From the IMG/VR virus record IMGVR_UViG_3300028393_000401, positions 1 to 20,009 of that record: a stretch of 20,009 nucleotides of DNA; one strand, written 5' to 3'. The position numbers and the translations under genes are program-made. Each line of letters starts with the position of its first letter. The stretch's first letter is position 1. Of the stretch, positions 1-6,052 are shown piece by piece. The stretch is from a virus. The notes below the pieces were generated by a model, which had not been told where the DNA came from, searched no databases, and saw nothing but the letters and a program-made list of their open reading frames with translations.

Positions 1-357
1 TTCTTCACTTGATAATTCACCTCCTTTTACTTGCCCACTGGCGTTGATGTCCCCGACACGCTGTTCTTGCCTTTTAAGCTCTGGCAACCGCACTTGTTTG
101 GTGCGTATCCCTGCTTCAGAGGAAGGTTGCTCTTGTTGGTCGCCTTCTCGTGGTGCATTGCCTTCCAAGTTGGTTTGTGGCTGATTGATGACTTCTTCAT
201 TTTGTGTTTCACCTCCTTTTAGTGTATCTGATAAATTTTCTGCAAATGCTTCATCAATAACATTTCCTTTGGGAGACAAGTCCTCCGAAAAAGCATCATC
301 AACAACACTTCGGTTTGTAGAAATGTTCTCTGCAAATGCTTCATCAATAACGCCCAT
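1..357 (-). CDS. Repeat-bearing acidic phage protein, C-terminus cut by window edge
   Basis: An open frame on the minus strand begins at ATG 357 and stays open to base 1 (119 codons), so the gene continues off the left edge. I do not recognise the family. The N-terminus carries three near-copies of a nonapeptide: VIDEAFAEN (residues 3-11), VVDDAFSED (about 18-26) and VIDEAFAEN (about 33-41). Two LKGGE/VKGGE segments follow in a Gln/Glu-rich, probably disordered stretch. It starts 6 bp after the stop of the upstream gene (364-1338), so it is very likely translated as part of the same structural-gene string. A virion-associated protein is the natural guess from position only. Confidence 0.7.
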   Translation of the reverse strand, partial: MGVIDEAFAENISTNRSVVDDAFSEDLSPKGNVIDEAFAENLSDTLKGGETQNEEVINQPQTNLEGNAPREGDQQEQPSSEAGIRTKQVRLPELKRQEQRVGDINASGQVKGGELSSEE

Positions 358-363
358 AGTTGA

Positions 364-1338
364 TTAAAAGGCATAGCCGTCTTTGGTCATCATGTCCACG
401 ATTTCTTCTTTAGTGGCGTTTGGATTCTTCCTCCTGTATCCCATCACATCGTCTTTTGTCGCTGGCATTGATTTTGTTGTTGGAGCGGCAGAAGGAGTTG
501 GCGATGGAACTGGTTCCTTTGCTGGCTGTGTAGCCATTGGAGTTCCAGTTGTTTGCGTTGGAATCTGACCAGCCGAAAAAAGAATACTTGGTGCAGTTTT
601 GTATGGCTGAACTCCTTTTGCGATGTCCACCTTTTCCTGCACCCTTGCCGCAATGGCTTCTGGAGACAACTTAATCCCCTGCTTCTTCTCATAAGCCTCT
701 AATTCAAGCTGTGCCTTCTCTCTAGCCAATTTAGATGCCCTTTGCTCCCTTATATCAGACAATTGCTGGGCATTTGCAGTTCCAAGCTGTCTAACATAAG
801 TCCAATCTGGTTCTCCCTCCATAGTTCCAACCTCATCTACGCCAACACCCCTTGGTAGATATTTCTGTATTCCAGCCCTATATGACTGATGGCTCTTGGT
901 TGCAGAAGTCACGGCAAGATCATACCCCTTGGCAATCTTCTCATCGTTTGCACCAGCAAGATAAGAATACTTTTGTGCAATATCATCTATGCGTTCTTGA
1001 GCGTTAAGGTTTTTAGTATTAACTTGGGCAATCTCCTGCCTCATCTTGCCATAATCATCATCCCAAGTTGCCTGCTTGATCTGATCCTCAAGGTCTGCCT
1101 TTTTATGGGATTGCTGTGCCTCCCACTTCTTTGCAATAAGATCACGAGCATCTTTAACCTTCCAACCATTCTTTTTGGCAACTTCAATAGCCATCAAATC
1201 AAATTGATGTTCTCTGTCTAATTTGGCCTCTCCTTCAATTTGTGACCAAGAACTAACAGGAGATCCAATCTCCCTTCCAATTGGTTGATATGGAGAATAA
1301 CTTCCAGCGTAAGGTGAATTGCTCTGTTCTTCGTCCAT
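364..1338 (-). CDS. Hypothetical coiled-coil phage protein (probable virion component)
   Basis: A 324-aa protein with no recognised family. The N-terminal 30 residues are Ser/Pro/Tyr-rich. Residues 40-130 and 185-235 are long charged helices rich in Lys, Glu, Gln and Ala, likely coiled coil. Residues about 245-290 are a Pro/Thr/Ala-rich linker (PSPTPSAAPTT), and the last 35 residues form a compact charged domain ending in DGYAF. No signal peptide or membrane segment is seen. It begins 2 bp after the stop of the gene at 1341-2192 and lies 6 bp before the next start, so it belongs to the same operon. The helix-linker-domain build is compatible with an internal virion or tail protein, but this is inferred from context. 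Confidence 0.8.
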   Translation of the reverse strand: MDEEQSNSPYAGSYSPYQPIGREIGSPVSSWSQIEGEAKLDREHQFDLMAIEVAKKNGWKVKDARDLIAKKWEAQQSHKKADLEDQIKQATWDDDYGKMRQEIAQVNTKNLNAQERIDDIAQKYSYLAGANDEKIAKGYDLAVTSATKSHQSYRAGIQKYLPRGVGVDEVGTMEGEPDWTYVRQLGTANAQQLSDIREQRASKLAREKAQLELEAYEKKQGIKLSPEAIAARVQEKVDIAKGVQPYKTAPSILFSAGQIPTQTTGTPMATQPAKEPVPSPTPSAAPTTKSMPATKDDVMGYRRKNPNATKEEIVDMMTKDGYAF

Positions 1339-1340
1339 AT

Positions 1341-2192
1341 TTAAAAAGAGTTATAAATGTCCATGTATTCTGGTGCATATACACCATTTCCATATTTTGG
1401 TTTTTCTTGAATTGTGCGTCCAGAAAAGTCAGTGCCGGGAACCAGTGCATTTGGTTTACTTGTTTCATTCATTGCCTTCATTGCATCAAGTCTTGGCGTT
1501 GGAGTCGCAATTGGCTGTCCTTGCCTTGCTTGCATTGCGTCAAGTCTTGGGGTTGTAGATTCTTTAGATGAGAATCCAACCCAAGGGGCCGCTCCACCCG
1601 GTTTCATTGGCTTAAACAAATCATATTCATGGCTTATTTTTGAAGTTGATGCGTGTTGACCTTTTCCAACGCCACCACCACCCCACTTCATAAGCTCTAT
1701 TCCGCCTAAACCGGGATCCATTGCACCCATCTTTGTATACTTTTGAGGATTTTCCTTCCTATCAAGTATTTCTGAAACTGCTTGGAACTCTGCAAAATTT
1801 GTATTTACAATTCCTTGTAATTTTTCGGTAAGCTCTCTTTTTCCCATTGCCGCATCAAACGCCATTCCTTTTTCTCCAGAAAAAGGATTCTTTCGAATGT
1901 TACCATACTTCTTAAATGCATCTTGCTTTTGTTTGTCAAAATCAGATAATTCTTGCTGTGGTGTTCTAGGAACCAAGTCCTTTGCTTTTTGAACTGCATC
2001 ATATGCATCCTTCATTCCACTCGCCACGCTCTTGCTCCTCTGTGCAGTATTCTGGGCATCTGGCCTTCCAATAACTTCCTCCGAAGAAAGGAAATCCTGC
2101 GGCTGTCCCATCCCGGCATTATTTGCTTGTCCACCTTGTGGCTTCTTGTAGATCCCTAAAAATGGATTTCTGTTTGGGTCTTCAATAGCCAT
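1341..2192 (-). CDS. Hypothetical low-complexity phage protein with internal repeat
   Basis: A 283-aa protein of unknown family. It starts with a Gly/Gln/Asn-rich region, then has a charged helical part (about residues 60-150), a glycine cluster (WGGGGVGKG, near 165) and a Pro/Thr-rich C-terminal third. The heptad TPRLDAM occurs twice about 20 residues apart (TPRLDAMQARQ, TPRLDAMKAMN) and matches a direct repeat in the DNA near 1484-1545. The ATG is 1 bp past the TGA of the upstream gene (2194-3141), so translation is probably coupled. Composition and position suggest a minor virion protein, but nothing in the sequence proves it. Confidence 0.78.
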   Translation of the reverse strand: MAIEDPNRNPFLGIYKKPQGGQANNAGMGQPQDFLSSEEVIGRPDAQNTAQRSKSVASGMKDAYDAVQKAKDLVPRTPQQELSDFDKQKQDAFKKYGNIRKNPFSGEKGMAFDAAMGKRELTEKLQGIVNTNFAEFQAVSEILDRKENPQKYTKMGAMDPGLGGIELMKWGGGGVGKGQHASTSKISHEYDLFKPMKPGGAAPWVGFSSKESTTPRLDAMQARQGQPIATPTPRLDAMKAMNETSKPNALVPGTDFSGRTIQEKPKYGNGVYAPEYMDIYNSF

Positions 2193-2193
2193 A

Positions 2194-3141
2194 TCAGATT
2201 AGGTTTTGAATCAGCGAAGGCGAGAATGCCTTGGTTTGAATATCCACTTGATCAGCACTTCCCTCTTCAAAGGAAGCCGCTTCCTCGTTTAAGCTCTGAT
2301 AAGCCAACTGCCAATAGACTTGTGCCCTCTCCAGTTCGTTTATATTCTCGTAGTTAAATGCCTGTATGCCATAACGATAGGCATTGCGGTTAGAAGGAAC
2401 AAGCTGGTCAGTGTTCTTAACCAATGGCACATACCCTCTCTTCACGATACAATACATCGTGCGTGTCTCTGGAACTTTGCCAATGATGCGATAGCGTTGC
2501 GTGTCTGAAAGCTGTTTGCTTTCAACAACACTCACGCCAGTGGGCCAAATGCAATCCCAAGGGGAAGTTGTTGGATAATCTCCAGACAAAGATGTAATCT
2601 CAAGTAGATCACCATTCTTTATTCTCCATCCGGGGCTGTTTGATTCAATCGTAGTTCCATTTTGATTCTGCCAATAAGGTTGCGTTGGATCTCCTTCAGA
2701 ATAAAACAAAGAATAAAGACCATCCCCAATTGATCCAGTTCCACTAACCAAAGCATATGTGGCGGTCGTTTGCCCCTGCCGAATGATCTGCGTGTCACCA
2801 GCATAGTTAGGGGGAATAAACCCAAGTCCAGCATCATTAAATGGATACCAATCCCCCATGATCTCGACAATCTCTCCCTGTGGACTCCCTTGCGAGTAAT
2901 CCACGGCAATTGCCCTCATCACACTCTCCACGCCGGGTTCCGTATCAAAGTAATAATTCCCTTCAGAATCTTCCCCCACAGAGAATGTTTTAATAAACCG
3001 ATTCCCCTTCCATTGCCCAGAAGAAATAAACCTCTCGTTAACAAAGTTAATTGCCGCCCCCACAGCAGGATCAGTAGGCCCCTGTGATGTGAAATAGGGA
3101 GCTAAAAGAACTTTAGCTTGTGCAAATGAAAGGGAGGGCAT
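2194..3141 (-). CDS. Putative virion protein, possibly head-tail adaptor or tail-tube-like
   Basis: A 315-aa protein. The N-terminal part (FAQAKVLLAPYF, then a segment rich in Gly, Tyr, Phe and Trp) and the middle (about 60-230) look like beta-rich structural protein. Near the C-terminus a helical stretch (about 245-285) reads YGIQAFNYENINELERAQ followed by YWQLAYQSLNEE, a pattern I associate loosely with phage connector or adaptor proteins where a helix pair precedes a short tail. No catalytic motif is seen. The start follows a CA-rich leader without SD (AATAACAACGATCATG). It heads the tight cluster 3141 to 1. Assignment as adaptor or tail-tube protein is tentative, but a structural role is likely. 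Confidence 0.72.
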   Translation of the reverse strand: MPSLSFAQAKVLLAPYFTSQGPTDPAVGAAINFVNERFISSGQWKGNRFIKTFSVGEDSEGNYYFDTEPGVESVMRAIAVDYSQGSPQGEIVEIMGDWYPFNDAGLGFIPPNYAGDTQIIRQGQTTATYALVSGTGSIGDGLYSLFYSEGDPTQPYWQNQNGTTIESNSPGWRIKNGDLLEITSLSGDYPTTSPWDCIWPTGVSVVESKQLSDTQRYRIIGKVPETRTMYCIVKRGYVPLVKNTDQLVPSNRNAYRYGIQAFNYENINELERAQVYWQLAYQSLNEEAASFEEGSADQVDIQTKAFSPSLIQNLI

Positions 3142-3166
3142 GATCGTTGTTATTGCTACTCACACC

Positions 3167-3192
3167 TAACTAACCAGTCAAGGGGTTAGTTA
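3167..3192. other. Intergenic hairpin, 9-bp stem
   Basis: TAACTAACC at 3167-3175 pairs perfectly with GGTTAGTTA at 3184-3192, loop 8 nt. It overlaps the stop codon of the 81-aa gene and lies in the 44-bp gap before the gene starting at 3141. There is no U-run behind it on the minus strand, so it is more likely an mRNA-stability or processing hairpin, or an operator, than a Rho-independent terminator. Confidence 0.5.
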
Positions 3193-3431
3193 TCCTCATC
3201 ATCCTCAAATTCAATCTCTATCTCTGGCTCAAACTCTCCATCAATATAAGCCTCAATCATCCCCTTAATAGCAAACTGATTCCCAATAACGGCATGGAAA
3301 TACTCCGTCCCACCATCCTTCTCCCTAGAAACCATGATAATGCCATGATCAAAATGCTCTCCAGCTATCGCCCTTAACTGGGCCATCACAAAGTTAGCCT
3401 CGTTATCTTCTGGGATTCTAGTTGCTGGCAT
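3186..3431 (-). CDS. Small acidic-tailed hypothetical protein (81 aa)
   Basis: An 81-aa protein of unknown family. The N-terminal 60 residues form a plausible small alpha/beta fold (AQLRAIAGEHFDHGIIMVSR, then TEYFHAVIGN). The last 20 residues are almost all acidic (FEPEIEIEFEDDEDN). The start is supported by an SD-like AGGAGAGG directly before ATG 3431. It lies 24 bp downstream of the glycosyltransferase stop and 44 bp upstream of the structural gene at 3141. The acidic tail could bind a basic partner or be a DNA mimic, but there is no direct evidence. Confidence 0.75.
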   Translation of the reverse strand: MPATRIPEDNEANFVMAQLRAIAGEHFDHGIIMVSREKDGGTEYFHAVIGNQFAIKGMIEAYIDGEFEPEIEIEFEDDEDN

Positions 3432-3455
3432 CCTCTCCTATTAAAACCACCCTCC

Positions 3456-4139
3456 CTACTTTGCAAGTATCTTCTCTATCTCTACCCTATGCTCCCCTAT
3501 GCCTCCCCAACTCCAATACTGCTTGCAATACACAGGCCAATCCTTCGGATGCAACCAAGTAAACTCTCTCCTATGGAACTTATATGCCCACTGACCCAAA
3601 GTATTAAACTCACTAAACTCATGCCCCGGCTGTCTCCCAATCCAATCCCCCACCTTACATCCATGCTTCTCCTCCATCCAGATCCTAAACGCCTTGTAAA
3701 TCCACCTCGGATAAATAATCGGTAAACGCCTCATATACTCGCCATCACACTTCCACCCAAGCGACCTAGCGGAAATCTCAAACCAAGGGCTTTCCACGCC
3801 CTCCTCACGCAAAATAACAGGCTTCCCATCAAGAAAGAAATCCTCTGGCCTAGTATCCCGATAAAACACGCAGTCACTATCCACATGAAGCACATACTCC
3901 CCCCTGCAAAACTCATCGGCATGGAGCTTGGTCACTTGCTGATCCAAATACCCAGTCAGTCTCTGCTCCACCAAATGAACCACCTCTCCCCCCACAGAGG
4001 GCATCGTCCCCATGTCAGAAGCAGGAATCGCCACATGGACTCCCCCAAACCCATCACAATACTTCTCCACAGACTTCAAGCTGTATTTCAGCCACTCCGC
4101 ATCCCCTGCATAGCTCCTATAAAAAATATCAATTGACAC
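3456..4139 (-). CDS. GT-A-type glycosyltransferase (family-2-like / DUF6492-like)
   Basis: A 227-aa protein with the layout of a small nucleotide-sugar transferase. An N-terminal Rossmann-like start (IDIFYRSYAGDAEWLKYSL) is followed by a Gln/Lys region (LDQQVTKLHADEF) and a DxD motif in HVDSDCVF (about residues 106-113), which in GT-A enzymes binds the metal and sugar nucleotide. A C-terminal part with EFSEFNTLGQWAY resembles the acceptor-side motif of DUF6492-type proteins. The start is GTG at 4139, preceded by GGAG at 6-nt spacing; an in-frame TGA lies two codons upstream, so no longer start exists. It is the first gene of the leftmost minus-strand block. It may glycosylate host surface or virion components; the target is unknown. 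Confidence 0.8.
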   Translation of the reverse strand: MSIDIFYRSYAGDAEWLKYSLKSVEKYCDGFGGVHVAIPASDMGTMPSVGGEVVHLVEQRLTGYLDQQVTKLHADEFCRGEYVLHVDSDCVFYRDTRPEDFFLDGKPVILREEGVESPWFEISARSLGWKCDGEYMRRLPIIYPRWIYKAFRIWMEEKHGCKVGDWIGRQPGHEFSEFNTLGQWAYKFHRREFTWLHPKDWPVYCKQYWSWGGIGEHRVEIEKILAK

Positions 4140-4359
4140 GCATCACTCCATATCCTAGATTCCCCCAATCCAGCAACAAGATTGTTGGATGGTGTAGCCA
4201 CCGAGGTAGTTCCGAACAGGGCCTCGCTGGTGAAGGAAAGAAGCAGGGTACTCGCCGTCCTGCTTTAATAATGAGAGCCATCTTCGCATTGGCTCCTTCT
4301 ACTCCCAGTCAACCAATCCAGACAAGGCTCCATAGGTCGTTCTTTAGCCGAGGGGAATC

Positions 4360-4387
4360 AAGAAGCTCTATCAACATAGGGCTTCTT
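4360..4387 (+). terminator. 12-bp hairpin, terminator-like on plus strand
   Basis: AAGAAGCTCTAT (4360-4371) and ATAGGGCTTCTT (4376-4387) form a 12-bp stem with one T-G wobble and the tetraloop CAAC. On the plus strand it is followed after six bases by a long T/C-rich run (TTTTCTTTTCTTCC). That resembles an intrinsic terminator, although the T-tract starts late. No plus-strand gene lies upstream of it, so it would end only a non-coding transcript from 4140-4360. Confidence 0.35.
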
Positions 4388-4475
4388 ATGCAGTTTTCTT
4401 TTCTTCCTTTTTAGGGATTTTCCTTCTTTTCTTTTCGCCAGCGGGTTCTACAATCTGTCTACACCATAAACACAT
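4386..4475 (-). CDS. Possible 29-aa basic CxxC micro-ORF
   Basis: A short frame starts at ATG 4475 with MCLWCRQIVEPAGEKKRRK and ends in a Lys/Glu-rich tail at TAA 4386. It has a CxxC pair near the N-terminus. The basic tail is simply the translation of the purine strand of the mirror repeat at 4394-4435, and no good SD is present. It starts 10 bp from the divergent gene at 4485. I list it because it is a clean frame in an otherwise empty stretch; it may well be spurious. Confidence 0.22.
   Translation of the reverse strand: MCLWCRQIVEPAGEKKRRKIPKKEEKKTA
4394..4435. repeat. Perfect homopyrimidine mirror repeat (H-DNA-prone)
   Basis: TTTTCTTTTCTTCC at 4394-4407 is followed by a 14-nt spacer and then its exact mirror CCTTCTTTTCTTTT at 4422-4435. 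The spacer (TTTTTAGGGATTTT) is itself nearly mirror-symmetric. Homopurine/homopyrimidine mirror repeats of this kind can form intramolecular triplex (H-DNA) under supercoiling. It lies 50 bp before the plus-strand start at 4485. Confidence 0.85.
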
Positions 4476-4484
4476 CTTCCAATC

Positions 4485-4733
4485 ATGTCTAAAAAAGCTA
4501 CAAACCTAAACATATCAGACGAACTCTACCTCAAAAACCAACAAAAACTTTACTCCAAAGCAACCCAACTCGCCTCGCAAGGAGCCGAGTTCTCCGACAT
4601 CGTTGGCCTCCTAAACGCAGAATACGCCCTACGCCTCAAAATATTCGTCCAACAGTTGCCTGAAAGCGTAGCCGAGCAGACGATCTACGGAAGAGCAGTG
4701 AAAGCACAGATAGTCAAACCAAAGAAGAAGTGA
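4485..4733 (+). CDS. Hypothetical 82-aa helical protein
   Basis: An 82-aa protein of unknown family, with basic ends (MSKKATN and VKPKKK) around a predicted all-helical middle (NQQKLYSKATQLASQGAEF, then a Leu/Ala-rich helix to about residue 60). No membrane segment is seen. The start has no SD and follows an A/C-rich leader (ATAAACACATCTTCCAATC), like several other genes here. It is the only plus-strand gene left of 6.9 kb and stands alone, divergent from the glycosyltransferase. It is followed by 500 bp of repeat-rich non-coding DNA. A small DNA- or protein-binding role is possible but unsupported. Confidence 0.65.
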   Translation: MSKKATNLNISDELYLKNQQKLYSKATQLASQGAEFSDIVGLLNAEYALRLKIFVQQLPESVAEQTIYGRAVKAQIVKPKKK

Positions 4734-4914
4734 CACTGGATTTTAGAAAAAATTGTATGGGGACTTTTGGAAAAAAAGAGGAATGAACCTTCCTTGGCCC
4801 AAGGGGGTGCCCGTCAGCTGTTATTCCCGCAAAAAGAATGCTTAAAAGTTAACTCCCCCCGCCTCGCTTCGCTCGGCGGTTGTTCGGGCACAAAGCCCTC
4901 ACTGGCAAGCACCA

Positions 4915-4928
4915 TGCCACCTCAACTC
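4915..4928. repeat. 14-bp direct repeat, left copy
   Basis: TGCCACCTCAACTC is identical to 9842-9855. In both places it follows a CCTCGCTTCGCTCGGC palindrome (4862-4877 on the left, 9810-9825 on the right) and is followed shortly by ACATCC. The pair brackets the HTH gene, the non-coding region and the amidoligase operon. Confidence 0.8.
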
Positions 4929-5014
4929 TGAAAGCCACATCCTCGCCTCGCTCCGCTCGGCGTAGTTCGGGCACAAGGCCCTCACCGCAACGCTCCACCC
5001 TAACTCGGACAACG

Positions 5015-5126
5015 CTCGGATGAAGTATCATCCTCGTATGCTTCGGGCTTAATGCCCTCGCATAGAGTTAACCCCCCCAGCCTCGCTTCGCTCGGCTGAT
5101 GTTCCTCGGATGAAGTATCATCCTCG
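5015..5126. repeat. 22-bp hairpin repeat, two exact copies
   Basis: The copies are 5015-5036 and 5105-5126. Each begins CTCGGATGAAGTATC and ends ATCCTCG and folds into GGATGA-AGTA-TCATCC. One GCCTCGCTTCGCTCGGC palindrome (5080-5096) lies between them. Confidence 0.85.
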
Positions 5127-5252
5127 GAACCCTCGTCCATAAAGGACTCGGCTCGCTATGACCGCAGTCTAGCTTCGTTCCAGCTTACTCTTGGCCGTCT
5201 TATTTTGCCTCCCGGCAAAACAAGGACTGGGACTTCAGTAAGCCTCCACTGG

Positions 5253-5756
5253 CTAGCCAGCTCGCTCTGGCAACGCTCCAGCCGCCACAAACGAGTCCAA
5301 ACTAAAACTCAACACATTCACACTCAACCCAGCCTCATCAGCCATGCTTGGGAATACCTTGCTTGCGGCGGTAGCCAAATCAACCATCCTCCTGCTGTTG
5401 TCCAATGCAGACAATCCATCCATCTCGGCTAAAGCCGAGCTAGATCGTGCTAACGCACCAGCCATGTTCGTCTTGAATGTGTGCGAGGAGTTCTCCAAGT
5501 GTTGGTTAAGTGCGTCAGCACTGTGTGACACAGGCGTTACATCTCCATGTCCATTCTCTCTTTTGATTGCCACAATCGCATCCGCTTTTGCTCGTAGCTT
5601 CTGCACATTGGTGGCAGTCTCCCATTGGTAGCGTTTAGCCCATTGTCTGATGGTGCTTTCTTTTATGCCGTGGAGTTGCCCTGTCTCTTTTAAACTGCCG
5701 GTAGCTACAAAGGTTGCTCGTACTTGTTCTCTGTCGATTGTGAGTGCTTTTGCCAT
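5253..5756 (-). CDS. HTH DNA-binding protein, small-terminase-like or regulator
   Basis: A 167-aa protein taken from ATG 5756 (MAKALTIDREQ); a 17-residue longer start at 5804 is possible but less natural. Residues about 8-45 form a helix-turn-helix (VRATFVATGSLKETGQLHGI, then ESTIRQWAKRYQWE), as in phage small terminase subunits and Trp-zone HTH proteins. A basic stretch (NVQKLRAKADAIVAIKRENG) and a helical Ala/Ser-rich C-terminal half follow. The role could be DNA recognition for packaging, but it sits 9 kb from terL inside the repeat-bounded module, so a regulator of the neighbouring operon is equally possible. Its last codons are built from the neighbouring repeat vocabulary. Confidence 0.7.
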   Translation of the reverse strand: MAKALTIDREQVRATFVATGSLKETGQLHGIKESTIRQWAKRYQWETATNVQKLRAKADAIVAIKRENGHGDVTPVSHSADALNQHLENSSHTFKTNMAGALARSSSALAEMDGLSALDNSRRMVDLATAASKVFPSMADEAGLSVNVLSFSLDSFVAAGALPERAG

Positions 5757-6037
5757 ATGCTTATTTAACTTAATATCATGAGCGTTACATCGTGTCGAGT
5801 TCATTTGGGGGAAAGGTCTTTCCCCCCGAATGAGCCAGCAAAGCTGTCTCCTTCTCCCCTTTCTAGCGGGGGTTCCCCCCGCAACGCCCCCAGAAACAGT
5901 GTAGCCTTCGGCTAATTGTCCACTATTGTTTTCATTTGTAGGTTGGTATTCTGCTCGTTGTTACGCCACTTATCGTCGTCGCTTTGGCTCCTCCTTAATT
6001 GGCTACAACGGCATGGTATATCCTGTTATGATCCAAA
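5757..6037. other. Non-coding region with strong hairpins
   Basis: No gene is seen. TCATTTGGGGGAAAG (5801-5815) pairs with CTTTCCCCCCGAATGA (5818-5833), a very long near-perfect inverted repeat just upstream of the HTH gene, well placed for an operator or leader hairpin. GCGGGG-GTTC-CCCCGC near 5866-5882 and TAGCC-TTC-GGCTA near 5902-5914 are further stems. None is followed by a T-run. Confidence 0.6.
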
Positions 6038-6046
6038 TGGTATAAT
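6038..6046 (+). promoter_or_regulatory. Extended -10 promoter candidate
   Basis: TGGTATAAT is a perfect TGnTATAAT extended -10 element. No convincing -35 hexamer is visible at normal spacing, which extended -10 promoters can tolerate. The box lies in the loop of an inverted repeat, GATCCAA (6030-6036) with TTGGATC (6055-6061), so a protein bound there could block it. Transcription would begin near 6053 and run into the stem-rich region. Confidence 0.5.
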
Positions 6047-6052
6047 GGTTGT

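Larger units (their letters stand above)
4140..4484. other. Divergent intergenic region without a convincing gene
   Basis: The 345 bp between the divergent starts at 4139 (minus) and 4485 (plus) have no convincing long frame. On the minus strand the three frames each break with stops after 20-50 codons. The DNA has several stems. CACCGAGG (4199-4206) can pair with CCTC/GGTG near 4222-4232, and GCAGG/CCTGC brackets 4246-4262. A 12-bp hairpin lies at 4360-4387 and a mirror repeat at 4394-4435. It could be a structured leader or small RNA, a promoter region, or decayed coding sequence. Confidence 0.5.
4734..5252. repeat. Repeat-rich non-coding mosaic of short palindromes
   Basis: There is no credible gene here. 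The stretch is built of short hairpins. GCCTCGCTTCGCTCGGC occurs at 4861-4877 and 5080-5096, with a one-base variant (CTCCG) at 4945-4961. GGGCACAAAGCCC-like stems occur at 4886-4898, about 4969-4982 and 5045-5056. A 22-bp direct repeat carrying the hairpin GGATGA-AGTA-TCATCC is at 5015-5036 and 5105-5126. TTTTGCC-TCCC-GGCAAAA is at 5203-5220. Parts of the same vocabulary (CTGGCAACGCTCCA) run into the 3' end of the gene at 5253. Confidence 0.85.

Noticed and set aside
27-200. Minus-strand frame of 57 codons starting at ATG 200 behind a perfect AAAGGAGGTGA Shine-Dalgarno
   Set aside because: It is out of frame inside the edge gene 1-357, whose KGGE codons (AAA GGA GGT GAA) create the SD-like sequence by themselves; a second KGGE copy does the same without a following start.
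4133-4414. Plus-strand 93-codon frame
   Set aside because: It has protein-unlike composition, overlaps the GT start, and the region shows stems and stops in other frames; no leader or neighbours support it.
4861-5126. CRISPR array
   Set aside because: Repeats are of several different types, unevenly spaced, few in number and without unique spacers of uniform length; no cas genes. The RecB-like nuclease is a phage exonuclease type without an Fe-S cysteine cluster.
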